Positions 1 through 8,833 of a stretch of 64,000 nucleotides of DNA are shown one piece after another; position 1 is the first letter of the stretch, and each line of letters opens with the position of its first letter. A program made the position numbers and the translations under genes. Under the pieces are notes generated by a model. The model ran no database searches. It worked only from the letters and a program-made list of their open reading frames with translations, and was not told the DNA's origin. The stretch is from Anderseniella sp963700885 (GTDB lineage: Bacteria > Pseudomonadota > Alphaproteobacteria > Rhizobiales > Aestuariivirgaceae): NCBI GenBank assembly GCA_963700885.1, contig CAVOZJ010000020.1, forward strand, positions 186,001-250,000, read 5' to 3'.

Positions 1-326
1 GATGCCCGTTCAAACATCATCATTTTGCGTTGGTGCATGTCGTCCACGATAACCAGATCATGGCCACCATCTTTGAGCATCCGCTCTCGTTTCATCAGGA
101 ATTTCGGTATGATGCCGGTAACTTGTGCTTTGCCTGCTATAACAGTGCGGGCCACCTCACCCATAAGGCCTATCCCACCGCCGCCATAGACCAGGCCGAT
201 ATTGTTTGCCGCCATCGATGAACCAAGATCACGTGCGGCCTGCATGTACGACGGATTGCGGCCTTCGCCGGAACCGCAATAAACACACAGGGAAAGCTCG
301 GGTTTGGGAGTTCGACTCGCTGTCAT
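1..326 (-). CDS. LOG family protein, N-terminal part (truncated by window edge)
   Basis: The first 108 codons of a Rossmann-fold LOG-family protein (TIGR00730 type) run off the left edge. The visible N-terminus reads SLCVYCGSGEGRNP and then YGGGGIGLMGEVART, the glycine-rich nucleotide-binding segment typical of cytokinin riboside 5'-monophosphate phosphoribohydrolases and related nucleotide hydrolases. The diagnostic PGGxGTxxE motif should lie beyond the edge, so it cannot be checked. The start is the ATG whose first base is 326; the only other nearby ATG (334) hits a stop after three codons. The gene is divergent from the LysM protein at 529. Family assignment is firm; enzymatic substrate is inferred from the family only. 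Confidence 0.85.
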   Translation of the reverse strand, partial: MTASRTPKPELSLCVYCGSGEGRNPSYMQAARDLGSSMAANNIGLVYGGGGIGLMGEVARTVIAGKAQVTGIIPKFLMKRERMLKDGGHDLVIVDDMHQRKMMMFERA

Positions 327-528
327 GCGAGCATTGTGTCACAGGCTGCAGGGCTGACGTCAAGCACAGCGTGTGGTAACTTGGGTTTGGGAGAATGGAG
401 GCCATCCCGCTACGAAAAGCTGCCCTTAAGTACGACTTTTGCCCCTGTGCAAGGAATTCAGGCAATGATTGCACGAACCATGCATGCACACTATGTTCGT
501 ATTGCTGAAGCTAGCGACAGGAACGAAA

Positions 529-2723
529 ATGAAACCTCTTGTATTGTTCAGTTCAATGGCCGTGCTCTGTGCGAGTGGATTGTTGGCACTGAGCTATGAC
601 GGATGGCATGACGACCCGTCCGCGCTGACATCCCTGTCTTCTGAAACGATGAGGATCAAGATAAATCCCGGGGTAGCGGTTTCATCACCGCAGGCAGATC
701 AACCGTCCGTGGAAACCAGGGCAGCCGCCACCCGGAAAGTGGAAGAAAAAATTGCTGCTGTTGAGCCCGGGCAGCCTGCAACAAAGCCAGCCACTGAAGC
801 TCAGCCCCTGGTCAAACTGCAGGAAGTGGAAGCAGATCCGAAGGCGACCGAGGCTAAAGCCGAAGGCGCTTCATTTGATATTGTGCGAGTTGAAGAAGAT
901 GGATCAGCCGTGCTTGCAGGCCGGGCGGGGCCTGGCGACACAGTGCGGTTATTGATCAATGAGAAAGTTGCAGGCGAGACACAGGCGAACGATAGAGGTG
1001 AGTGGGTCATAATTCCTGCCAGTTCAATGCCTGCTGGCGCCCACCAGATGCAGATTGAAACCGAAAATGCAGCCGGCGAAGTCAAACGCGCAGAGCAAAG
1101 CGTTGCACTGACGGTTCCCGACCAGCCCGGCACCCAGCCACTTATCGTTTTGAGTGAAACCGCCAAGCCGTCAATAGTGCTGCAGAAACCTGCAGTTCCT
1201 CCTGTCGCGCAGGCTGAAGATACCCAACAGGGCCCGTCCACCGAAACTGCTGCTTCTGCCGGCGAGGTTGCCGAAAAGGAAGTGGCTGAAGGCAAGGTAT
1301 CGTCATCGAAGTCAAGTGAGCAAACGGCTTCCGAAGCAAAGACTGCGGCTCTGGAGCCTTCTGCTCCAGCCAGGGCACCTTCCAGCGTGCCTGGTGAACG
1401 CAAACTGGCCGTCGATGTGGTTGACTATGATGAAGCTGGACGGACCACATTTTCGGGACGGTCCGCGCCGGACAGTCGCGTAAGGGTCTATGTTGACAAC
1501 AGTTTTGTCGGGGAGGCATCTGCAGAAAGTGATGGCACCTGGTCGTTCACGGCTGATCGCGAAATTGCATCGGGTCCTCATGCCCTGCGCACTGATGAAA
1601 TAGCACCTTCCGGGCAAGTTACCGCTCGCATTGAATTGCCATTCTTCCGCGAATCTCCCGAACGTATCGCCAGCCTTCAGGCGCAGCGCAAGGTTAGCTC
1701 TGAAGATGGCAGCGCAAAACCAGTAGCAGCGCCGCCCGTAACGGTCACCGAACCAGCCGAATCTCCGAAAGTGGCTGCGGCTGATGCGTCAGTTGGATCT
1801 GAACCGGCGGTTGACACATCCAAACCAGCCGAAGTGAAAACGACCACGGCTGACGAAACGGTAGTTGTGGCCAAACCTGAAGATAGTGTGACTTCAGCAG
1901 AAGAAGAAAAGCTTGCCGCGCCGGAGCAACCGGCAGCTGTTGCAACCACGCAAACGTCCGGTCTCAAGACCGATGCTGAGCCCGTAAAACCGTCGCCGGC
2001 ACCGGCAACGGCCGGATCATCGGCATCCCAACAGGCTGCAGCGGTCGATACCGTCACCAGGACTGTCGAAACTGAAGCGCCCAAGCCGGCGGCGGCGGTT
2101 GAAACTGCAACCAAACCAGCCAAACCCGAGACATCTCAGCAGACTGCGGCGGTTGAACCTGTCGCGGAGCCTGCCAGCCCTGAAACATCTCAGCAGACGG
2201 CGGCGGTTGAAACTGCAACCGAACCAGCCAGCCCTGAGACATCCAGCAGACTGCGGCGGTTGAACCTGTCGCGGAGCCTGCCAGCCCTGAAACGCCTCAG
2301 CAGACTGCGTCAGGTGAACCGGTTACCGAACCTGCCAAGCCGGAAACAAGCCAGCAACTCGCTGCGGCTGCATCTGTCGTTGATCAGGAAAAGGCTGTGC
2401 AGGAAACGAAACCAGTGTCACCGGAGCCGGCAACAACCAGTAATTCTGTTGAAACGGCCGCTGTAACGGCTGTTGCTGAAAAGACCGGGACTGCAACACC
2501 TGCCACGGGAAAAGTGGTAATTCAGCCCGGCAACAACCTCTGGCAGATATCGCGGGTGATTTATGGCAAGGGTCGTCAATACACGGTGATTTACGAAGCC
2601 AACAAAACGCAAATTCGTGACCCGGACTGGATTTATCCGGGACAGATATTCGAAACTCCGGGATCCGACGCGCCTGAGTCAATCGATCCGGCTTGCCGGA
2701 GTCCACTGGCGGAATGTCAGTGA
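529..2723 (+). CDS. Ig-like/LysM envelope protein, interrupted by a one-base frameshift at about 2243
   Basis: A secreted or membrane-anchored protein with N-terminal hydrophobic signal/anchor (MKPLVLFSSMAVLCASGLLAL), two bacterial Ig-like modules (about residues 125-200 and 300-370), a long Pro/Glu/Ala-rich linker with 54-bp tandem repeats, and a C-terminal LysM domain (VIQPGNNLWQISRVIYGKG...IYPGQIF) expected to bind peptidoglycan. The LysM lies in a different frame from the N-terminal 570 residues: uninterrupted reading from 529 ends at 2466 in a nonsense Arg/Leu-rich tail. Repeat unit 3 is 53 instead of 54 bp (ACATCCAGCAG against ACATCTCAGCAG in the others). Restoring one T at about 2243 joins everything into a 731-residue protein. 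The ATG at 529 is preferred to 469 because of the signal sequence and the AGGAACG upstream. Confidence 0.75.
2095..2363 (+). repeat. 54-bp coding tandem repeat, five units
   Basis: Five consecutive units, each encoding 18 residues of the form AVExxxxPAxPETSQQTA, run at 2095-2148, 2149-2202, 2203-2255, 2256-2309 and 2310-2363. Unit 3 is one base short. Units alternate between the variants AVETAT and AVEPVAEP, suggesting duplication of a 108-bp pair. The repeats form the linker between the Ig-like modules and the LysM domain of the surrounding gene. Confidence 0.9.
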
Positions 2724-2742
2724 CATCTGCGTTGGAAGGACT

Positions 2743-3234
2743 TCAATGATTGTGCGTACTGCCAGGCTCGCCGACTACGGCTTCAGTCTGTACCTCGCCG
2801 GCTTTCTCAAAGGTCAGGGATAGAGGGATTTTTGAACCTTTTTCCGGCAGGGTTTCAACGTCGAACATCATGATGTGATAGCCACCGGATTTTAACTCTG
2901 TAACCGAATTGGCGGGCACTTCGATTGATTCGACCGGACGCATTTTCATGACGCCATCGTCCATGGTATGCGTGTGCAGTTCGATCCTGTTCGAAAGGCT
3001 GGAAGATGCCGAAATCAGTTTGTCGGCACCACCCTTGTTCTCGATCGTCAGGAATACAGCACCCGGGCGGCCTGCAATCGTGAAGCTGGCCGTTGCGTTG
3101 CCCAGTGTCAGCGAACCGGCATTTGACTGTGTGGTCATTTCGCCGTGGTTGCCGTGCATCAGTCGCATGACGGTATATGCACCACCGGCCGCGCACAGCA
3201 ACGCCAGCACGGCAATCAGGTATCTGGATTTCAT
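2743..3234 (-). CDS. PCu(A)C-family periplasmic copper chaperone
   Basis: A 163-residue protein with an N-terminal hydrophobic signal/anchor (MKSRYLIAVLALLCAAGGAYTV) and a PCu(A)C domain. The metal site is visible: H87/H89 and M91 after IELHTHTM, M96 and M98, then H120-I-M122 (GYHIMMF), matching the His-Met spacing of the family. A His tail (HNH) ends the protein. PCu(A)C proteins bind Cu(I)/Cu(II) in the periplasm and pass it to cytochrome c oxidase CuA sites. The start is the ATG at 3234 with an AAGGA-type ribosome site upstream; longer readings begin before the signal peptide. It is divergent from an ArsR-type regulator whose operator lies in the shared intergenic region, so metal-responsive control is plausible. 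It converges on the LysM gene with a 19-bp gap. Confidence 0.87.
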   Translation of the reverse strand: MKSRYLIAVLALLCAAGGAYTVMRLMHGNHGEMTTQSNAGSLTLGNATASFTIAGRPGAVFLTIENKGGADKLISASSSLSNRIELHTHTMDDGVMKMRPVESIEVPANSVTELKSGGYHIMMFDVETLPEKGSKIPLSLTFEKAGEVQTEAVVGEPGSTHNH

Positions 3235-3319
3235 TGTATCAGGTGTCCTTCTGCTTGCAGGCAAATTGCCAAACGAGGCCAGTATTGGCCATGCGACATA
3301 CGGCCCTTGTAAAAGCTGC

Positions 3320-3350
3320 ATTCATCGTATATCGTCGATTTACGATGAAT
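3320..3350. promoter_or_regulatory. Inverted repeat, probable ArsR-type operator
   Basis: Perfect 10-bp arms ATTCATCGTA (3320-3329) and TACGATGAAT (3341-3350) are separated by 11 bp. The right arm includes the ATG (3345) of the ArsR-family gene. Such a site would let the regulator repress its own transcript and possibly the divergent PCu(A)C gene 86 bp away. This is a sequence observation; binding is inferred. Confidence 0.7.
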
Positions 3351-3713
3351 ATCAAAATTGACAAATCGCAGCGAACCCTTTTGAAGGCCAAAGACAGTGC
3401 AGACAGTGTTCACGTCGCATCCGCAATGGCAGCTTTGAGTCACCCCGCCAGAATTGCTATCTTGCGCAGACTGGCGCGTTGCGAGGAATGTTGTTGTCGT
3501 GATGTCGTTGAACATCTGGATCTCGCACAGTCCACTGTGTCGCAGCATCTGAAAGTATTGGTTGAAGCAGGGCTGGTTACCTATGAGGCTCGGCGCCCAA
3601 AATCACGTTACGTGTTGAACAGGCAGGCGCTCCAGTCCGTATCTTGTGCAGTTGGTAATCTGGTAAACGACTGTTGTTCGCCGTATTCGCAGTCCATGAC
3701 TCCTGGGGTTTGA
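3345..3713 (+). CDS. ArsR/SmtB-family metalloregulator
   Basis: A 122-residue winged-helix repressor. The helix-turn-helix (SHPARIAILRRL ... LAQSTVSQHLKVLVEAGLV) is typical of ArsR/SmtB. The segment RCEECCCRDVV places Cys46, 49, 50 and 51 in the position of the alpha-3 metal/arsenite site (ELCVCD in ArsR). Further cysteines at 101, 110 and 111 could form a second site. The start at 3345 is the last in-frame ATG before the conserved domain and sits inside the 3320-3350 palindrome. The next gene, an Atm1-type exporter, overlaps the end of this gene, so they form an operon. Likely inducers are As(III), Sb(III) or a thiophilic metal; the gene alone does not decide which. Confidence 0.85.
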   Translation: MNIKIDKSQRTLLKAKDSADSVHVASAMAALSHPARIAILRRLARCEECCCRDVVEHLDLAQSTVSQHLKVLVEAGLVTYEARRPKSRYVLNRQALQSVSCAVGNLVNDCCSPYSQSMTPGV

Positions 3714-5608
3714 TTGTTTTGACCGGTACTAAAGTTTCCGCTGATAGTGGCTCTACATTGCGCACTATCCGCAATTTATGGCCATATATGTGGCCTTCAG
3801 ACCGGCCGGACCTGAAAGTACGGGTGTTGTGGGCTACCCTGTTTCTGGTGCTGGCCAAGCTGGTTCTGCTTGCGGTGCCATACTTCTTCAAATACGCGAC
3901 TGATGCCCTCAATGGCAAACCCGACGCCCCAGCCTTCCTGCCAGTGTGGATATTGACCCCTGTAATGCTGGTGCTCGCCTACAATGTGGCGCGAGTGGCA
4001 CAATGGGGCCTGAACCAGTTGCGTGATGCGCTGTTTGCCCGGGTTGGTCAGCATGCAGTGAGACAACTGGCATTCCGCACATTCACCCACATGCACAAGC
4101 TGTCGCTGCGGTTTCACCTTGAACGCAGAACCGGGGGCCTGTCGCGTATCATAGAACGTGGTACCAAGGGCATTGAGACTATTGTCCGGTTCACAATCCT
4201 GAACACCGCGCCAACCATTCTGGAGTTTGCGCTCACGGCAATTGTGTTTGCCTATGCCTATGGCTGGAGTTATGTGGCGATTATTGCCTGCGTCGTGTGG
4301 CTTTACTCGTGGTTTACCGTGCGGGCCAGTGATTGGCGCATCAATATCCGCAGGGACATGAACCAGTCCGACAACGAGGCAAACACAAAGGCCATCGACA
4401 GTCTCCTGAATTTCGAGACCGTAAAGTATTTTGGCAATGAAGAAATGGAAGCCACCCGTTTTGATGCTTCCATGAAACGCTATGAGTCAGCCGCTACCAG
4501 GACCTGGACTTCGCTCGGCTGGCTGAATTTCGGGCAGGGGCTGATCTTCGGAACCGGTATGACCATAGTCATGGTAATGTCGGCGCTGGAAGTGCAAAGC
4601 GGCAAACAGACCATCGGTGATTTTGTGTTCATCAACGTCATGTTGATGCAACTGTCTGTTCCCCTGAACTTTATTGGATTTGTGTATCGTGAAATCCGCC
4701 AGGGCCTTACTGACATAGAACAGATGTTCGACCTGCTCGGTGTGGAGGAGGAAATTGTCGATGCACCGGATGCCGCGACACTGCAGGTGAGCGATGGCGT
4801 AATCCGGTTTGACAACGTCGATTTTTCATATGATGCCGAACGGAAAATTCTCAAGGGCCTGGATTTTGAAGTACCGGCAGGCCAGACCTTTGCCATCGTG
4901 GGCCCGTCCGGTGCCGGCAAGTCGACTATCTCCAGGCTCATCTATCGATTCTATGATGTAACCGGGGGTCGAATCACCATTGATGGCCAGGACGTCAGGG
5001 CGGTGACGCAAAAGTCCCTGCGTGCTGCAGTTGGCATGGTGCCACAGGATACTGTGCTGTTTAATGACACTGTGCGATACAATATTCGCTACGGCAGACC
5101 TGACGCGACCGATGAAGAAGTCGAGGCTGTTGCCAGGCTGGCCCAGATACATGATTTCATTCTCGAGTTGCCGGATGGCTACGATGCCATGGTCGGTGAG
5201 CGCGGGTTGAAGCTGTCTGGCGGTGAAAAGCAGCGAGTGTCGATTGCTCGTACATTATTGAAAGGCCCGCCGATCCTGATACTTGATGAGGCGACTTCGG
5301 CGCTGGACACCATGACAGAACAGGACATCCAGGCAGCGCTGAAGCTTGTGTCGCAAGATCGCACCACTCTCGTTATTGCGCATCGCTTGTCTACTGTAGT
5401 TGACGCTGATCAGATTATCGTCCTGGGCGAAGGCAGTATTGTCGAACGTGGCACCCACGCCGAATTGCTTGAATTCGGCGGTGTCTATTCGTCCATGTGG
5501 AACCGTCAACGTGAAGCCGATGAAGCATTGCGCAAACTGGCTGAAAATTATGAGGCCCGCGGCATGACCGCAGAAGAACTGGCACTCAGCCTGAATCGGG
5601 ATAATTAG
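3674..5608 (+). CDS. Atm1-type ABC half-transporter (permease-ATPase fusion)
   Basis: An inner-membrane ABC exporter half-molecule of about 630-644 residues. The N-terminal ABC type-1 transmembrane domain has six segments and contains the FxTVKYFGNE segment characteristic of the Atm1/HMT1 group. The ATPase domain has Walker A GPSGAGKST at about residue 409, signature LSGGEKQR at about 513, Walker B ILILDEATSALD at about 534, and the H-loop AHRLST. Bacterial Atm1 proteins export glutathione-metal or glutathione-persulfide conjugates. The ATG at 3674 overlaps the upstream regulator by 40 bp; a TTG at 3719 just after the regulator stop is an alternative giving 629 residues. Linkage to a Cys-rich ArsR protein supports a role in metal or thiol detoxification. 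Confidence 0.87.
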   Translation: MFAVFAVHDSWGLIVLTGTKVSADSGSTLRTIRNLWPYMWPSDRPDLKVRVLWATLFLVLAKLVLLAVPYFFKYATDALNGKPDAPAFLPVWILTPVMLVLAYNVARVAQWGLNQLRDALFARVGQHAVRQLAFRTFTHMHKLSLRFHLERRTGGLSRIIERGTKGIETIVRFTILNTAPTILEFALTAIVFAYAYGWSYVAIIACVVWLYSWFTVRASDWRINIRRDMNQSDNEANTKAIDSLLNFETVKYFGNEEMEATRFDASMKRYESAATRTWTSLGWLNFGQGLIFGTGMTIVMVMSALEVQSGKQTIGDFVFINVMLMQLSVPLNFIGFVYREIRQGLTDIEQMFDLLGVEEEIVDAPDAATLQVSDGVIRFDNVDFSYDAERKILKGLDFEVPAGQTFAIVGPSGAGKSTISRLIYRFYDVTGGRITIDGQDVRAVTQKSLRAAVGMVPQDTVLFNDTVRYNIRYGRPDATDEEVEAVARLAQIHDFILELPDGYDAMVGERGLKLSGGEKQRVSIARTLLKGPPILILDEATSALDTMTEQDIQAALKLVSQDRTTLVIAHRLSTVVDADQIIVLGEGSIVERGTHAELLEFGGVYSSMWNRQREADEALRKLAENYEARGMTAEELALSLNRDN

Positions 5609-5711
5609 GTAAAACCGGGGTAGGCTTCCGCAAAACCACACACACACTTTTGCGAGACATGCTATAGATGACTATCAAGTCAATCACTACTACCGGGGAT
5701 AATGAGCAGCA

Positions 5712-6410
5712 ATGCTGAGTTCAATACTGTCGATATTCGTGCCCGTTCACCGGGAAGGTTATCGTTTCATCGCCATTTTTGCCGCCATTTCCCTGGTATT
5801 GTTTTGGCTGTTACCGGATATCTTCGGTTGGGCTGGAGTTCTCGCTACGGTGTGGTGCGCCTATTTCTTCCGCGACCCCGAACGTGTAACACCGCAGGAC
5901 GCAGCACTGGTGATATCGCCGGCCGATGGCCGCATATCTGCTATCGAGCAGGTAGCGATTCCGCCGGAACTTGCGCTGGAAGGTGATCAACTCACCCGGA
6001 TATCTGTATTCATGAATGTCTTTGACGTTCATGTGAACCGCTCGCCGGTTGATGGTGAAGTGTTGCAGATGAGTTATGTGCCGGGCAAGTTCATCAATGC
6101 AGAGCTTGACAAGGCCAGCGAGCACAATGAACGCCAGGCTCTCACGTTGGAAATGCCGGACAAGCGTCGTATTGGTGTGGTACAGATAGCCGGGCTTGTG
6201 GCTCGCCGCATAGTTGGATTTACCCAACATGGCGCACGTCTGCAGGCAGGGCAGCGTTTCGGATTGATCCGGTTCGGCTCACGGGTTGACGTGTATCTGC
6301 CCGAAGCAACTAAGGTTCGGGTGTGTGTCGGCCAACTCGCGATTGCAGGCGAAACCGTGCTCGCCGATATGTCTGGGTCAGGACCGGCGCCCACCGGCCG
6401 CAGGTCGTGA
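5712..6410 (+). CDS. psd: Phosphatidylserine decarboxylase proenzyme
   Basis: A 232-residue type-II phosphatidylserine decarboxylase that makes phosphatidylethanolamine at the inner membrane. It has N-terminal hydrophobic segments, the conserved FMNVFDVHVNRSPVDG active-site region, and a C-terminal processing site RFGSRVDVYLP, where cleavage between Gly189 and Ser190 would generate the pyruvoyl group. Length fits the short alphaproteobacterial form. It is followed by pssA, giving the usual psd-pssA pair that acts in consecutive steps. Confidence 0.94.
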   Translation: MLSSILSIFVPVHREGYRFIAIFAAISLVLFWLLPDIFGWAGVLATVWCAYFFRDPERVTPQDAALVISPADGRISAIEQVAIPPELALEGDQLTRISVFMNVFDVHVNRSPVDGEVLQMSYVPGKFINAELDKASEHNERQALTLEMPDKRRIGVVQIAGLVARRIVGFTQHGARLQAGQRFGLIRFGSRVDVYLPEATKVRVCVGQLAIAGETVLADMSGSGPAPTGRRS

Positions 6411-6444
6411 TCGAATTGGCGCCACATATGGGAAGGTGGATCTG

Positions 6445-7317
6445 ATGACCAAGGAACAAGAATCAGCTTATTCCGGCGAGCAACGTTTGCGGCAAATACC
6501 TGTCAGGTACCTGGTCCCCAACATTGTTACGCTGCTGGCGCTGTGTTCCGGCGTTACCGCCATTCGACTCGGTATTGAGGGCCGCTTCCAACTGGCAGTG
6601 GCCTGCGTCATTCTTGCAACGGTTCTGGACGCCCTGGACGGGCGCATTGCGCGTGCGTTGAAAGGATCCTCGAAATTTGGTGCAGAACTGGACTCGCTTG
6701 CTGATTTTGTGAACTTTGGTGTGGCGCCGGGCCTGCTGATCTACATGTGGTCGCTGAGTGCGTTGAAAAACCTCGGCTGGATTGTAGCACTGGCGCTGGC
6801 GATGTGCTGCGCGTTGCGTCTTGCCCGTTTCAATGTGGCGCTTGAGGACCCGGACCGGCCTGCCTGGAAAATAAACTATTTCACCGGCGTAAATGCGCCT
6901 GCCGGTGCGCTGCTGGCGATGCTGCCAATGTATATGGGCTTTTTGAACCTGCTCCCGCCTGGCAATGAGATTGCACACATTGTCCTTGTATACATAGCCC
7001 TGGTTGCCTTTTCCATGGTGTCGCGTGTGCCAACTTTTTCCGGCAAGGGTATCGGCAGGGTCAGTCGCGAATGGGTCCTGCCCATCCTTGCGGCAGCCAC
7101 GATCATCGCGGCCCTGCTGGTTACCTACACCTGGGAAGTGGTAACTTTCGCGGCATTTACCTACATCGCCGTCATTCCGGTTTCCATCGTCAGCTATGTG
7201 CGCCAGAAAAATGCCTGGGAAAGGCGCATTGCCAATGGCGAGGTGGCCGCCGGCAATGAAAAAGATGCAGTTGATATTGTTATGAACGATACACTGGCGG
7301 ACGAAGACAGAGCATGA
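6445..7317 (+). CDS. pssA: CDP-diacylglycerol-serine O-phosphatidyltransferase
   Basis: A 290-residue integral membrane enzyme that makes phosphatidylserine from CDP-diacylglycerol and serine, the substrate of the adjacent Psd. The CDP-alcohol phosphatidyltransferase signature is complete: D62-x2-DG-x2-AR-x8-G-x3-D-x3-D in LDALDGRIAR...GAELDSLADF. Several hydrophobic segments follow. The ATG at 6445 has a GGAAGGTGG ribosome site directly upstream; a longer in-frame reading would run into psd. The stop overlaps the arsC start by four bases (ATGA), implying translational coupling. Confidence 0.94.
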   Translation: MTKEQESAYSGEQRLRQIPVRYLVPNIVTLLALCSGVTAIRLGIEGRFQLAVACVILATVLDALDGRIARALKGSSKFGAELDSLADFVNFGVAPGLLIYMWSLSALKNLGWIVALALAMCCALRLARFNVALEDPDRPAWKINYFTGVNAPAGALLAMLPMYMGFLNLLPPGNEIAHIVLVYIALVAFSMVSRVPTFSGKGIGRVSREWVLPILAAATIIAALLVTYTWEVVTFAAFTYIAVIPVSIVSYVRQKNAWERRIANGEVAAGNEKDAVDIVMNDTLADEDRA

Positions 7318-7694
7318 CAATAGTAGTTCATCACAACCCTGCATGTGGTACATCGCGCAACACCATTGAACTCATCCGGGCATCGGGCGAAGAACCGGTC
7401 ATCATCGAATATCTGCAGGAAGGCTGGACCCGTGCGCAGTTGCTGGCGCTGTTCGCTGCTGCGGACATAACGCCACGCGAAGCGTTACGCATCTCGAAGT
7501 CACCGGCAGAAGAAATCGGTTTGACCGATTCTTCAGTGGACGACGAGACAATTCTCGCCGCCATGCTGGAGCATCCAATTCTGGTAAACCGGCCCATCGT
7601 TGCCAGTCCAAGGGGGGTTCGCCTGTGCCGCCCATCGGAGACGGTACTGGATCTGCTGGACAGGCAGCCGGTGACTACTGATGAGAAACCTTGA
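7314..7694 (+). CDS. arsC: Arsenate reductase, glutaredoxin-dependent ArsC family
   Basis: A 126-residue ArsC-family thioredoxin-fold protein. The N-terminal HNPACGTSRN carries the catalytic Cys11 that attacks arsenate. The C-terminal NRPIVASPRGVRLCRPSE carries the conserved arginines that hold the oxyanion. It reduces As(V) to As(III) with glutathione/glutaredoxin. It overlaps pssA by four bases and the following Rieske gene by 14 bases. The ArsR-type regulator and the exporter lie about 3.6 kb upstream, in the same direction but with psd-pssA in between. ArsC-like proteins without an arsenic role (YffB/Spx-like) are the alternative, but the CGTSRN motif favours true ArsC. Confidence 0.88.
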   Translation: MTIVVHHNPACGTSRNTIELIRASGEEPVIIEYLQEGWTRAQLLALFAAADITPREALRISKSPAEEIGLTDSSVDDETILAAMLEHPILVNRPIVASPRGVRLCRPSETVLDLLDRQPVTTDEKP

Positions 7695-8682
7695 TCCGGG
7701 ATTTTACACGGACCCTGAAAAGTTTGCACAGGAATGCGCCGGCATTTTCTGGACTGGCTGGCAGCTGATCGGTCCTGCCTCAAGCCTGGCTGAAACAGGC
7801 GACTATGTCGCCACCGAAATTGCTGGTGCAAAAATTGTTGCGATCAGGGGAAGTGACGGAACCTTGCGCGCGTTTCGCAATGTCTGCCGCCATCGCGGCG
7901 CCCGCCTTCTTGAGGAAGGAACAGGACGCTGCAACGTGGTCCGCTGCCAGTACCACAACTGGGTTTATGATCTTGACGGTTCGCTCAGGCAGGTCCCCTG
8001 GTTCGGCGAGGACGCTGATTTCGATAAGGCCGACTGGCCGCTGGAGGCTGTCAGCGTCGAGATCTGGCGCGGGCTGGTGTTCATTGCCATAGAGCCGTCT
8101 ATGACCCTGGAAAGGCAACTCGGTGCGACTGTTCCGGAACTGGCAGACGAACCAATTGAGGATTTTCATGCCGTGGCCGAACACCGGTTGGTGTTTGATG
8201 CCAACTGGAAGATTTACACGGATAATTTTGTCGAGGGTTATCATATTCCCGGCATTCATCCCGGTTTTTTTCAGGCTATCGAATTTGATCATTTCGAGAC
8301 AACAGCACACGACAATCTGATCCGCATGACGGCGCCGCCACGTGAAGGTCTGTTTTACAGGGGTAAGTGGTTGTGGATGTGGCCCAATTGGACGCTGTCA
8401 CTGTTTGATGGCGGCATGAATACCTCACGCATCAATCCATTAAGCGAAGGTCGCACGCAACTGATCTACCACTTTTACTTTGCCGACACGTCGGACGCCG
8501 GAAAGGATCATCGAGACGAGACCATTGCCCGCAATTTGGCCGTTGTGGAAGAAGATTTCGGCATTTGCATTGAAACCCACAAGAACTACGCCTCCGGTGG
8601 TTACCGGCCCGGGCCGCTCTCTCCGCGCCATGAACAGGGCGTCGCCTGGTTTCAGGATCGCATCAGGAAGATTCTGGTATAA
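7681..8682 (+). CDS. Rieske-type ring-hydroxylating oxygenase, alpha subunit
   Basis: A 333-residue Rieske non-heme iron oxygenase. The N-terminal Rieske centre is C69-R-H71 ... C89-Q-Y-H92. The catalytic mononuclear iron ligands are His188 and His193 in DNFVEGYHIPGIHP, with Asp292 (EEDFGI) as the probable third. It is shorter than many alpha subunits (about 400), resembling the compact Rieske oxygenases that hydroxylate or N-demethylate small aromatic or quaternary-ammonium substrates. No reductase or beta subunit gene is nearby, so an electron donor must come from elsewhere. It overlaps arsC by 14 bp and ends the psd-pssA-arsC chain. The substrate is not deducible. Confidence 0.83.
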   Translation: MRNLDPGFYTDPEKFAQECAGIFWTGWQLIGPASSLAETGDYVATEIAGAKIVAIRGSDGTLRAFRNVCRHRGARLLEEGTGRCNVVRCQYHNWVYDLDGSLRQVPWFGEDADFDKADWPLEAVSVEIWRGLVFIAIEPSMTLERQLGATVPELADEPIEDFHAVAEHRLVFDANWKIYTDNFVEGYHIPGIHPGFFQAIEFDHFETTAHDNLIRMTAPPREGLFYRGKWLWMWPNWTLSLFDGGMNTSRINPLSEGRTQLIYHFYFADTSDAGKDHRDETIARNLAVVEEDFGICIETHKNYASGGYRPGPLSPRHEQGVAWFQDRIRKILV

Positions 8683-8833
8683 TCACCCGACCCGGATCAG
8701 GATGGCTTTTGGTTGAAACAACAGGAATTCACAAACTTGATCGCTGCCACCGTGAAAGAGCAACTTTATGGTCTCATGTGAACCCATGATGCTCAAATGC
8801 AGTGAAGCTGCTTTTTCATGCTCCGTCGGATGT

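Noticed and set aside
2095..2363. Direct repeats considered as a CRISPR array
   Set aside because: The repeats are contiguous 54-bp units without spacers, fully coding, and encode a regular 18-residue peptide repeat.
6463..7353. Long minus-strand open frame of about 296 codons opposite pssA
   Set aside because: It mirrors the pssA codon pattern, has no domain or ribosome site, and pssA has a complete catalytic motif.
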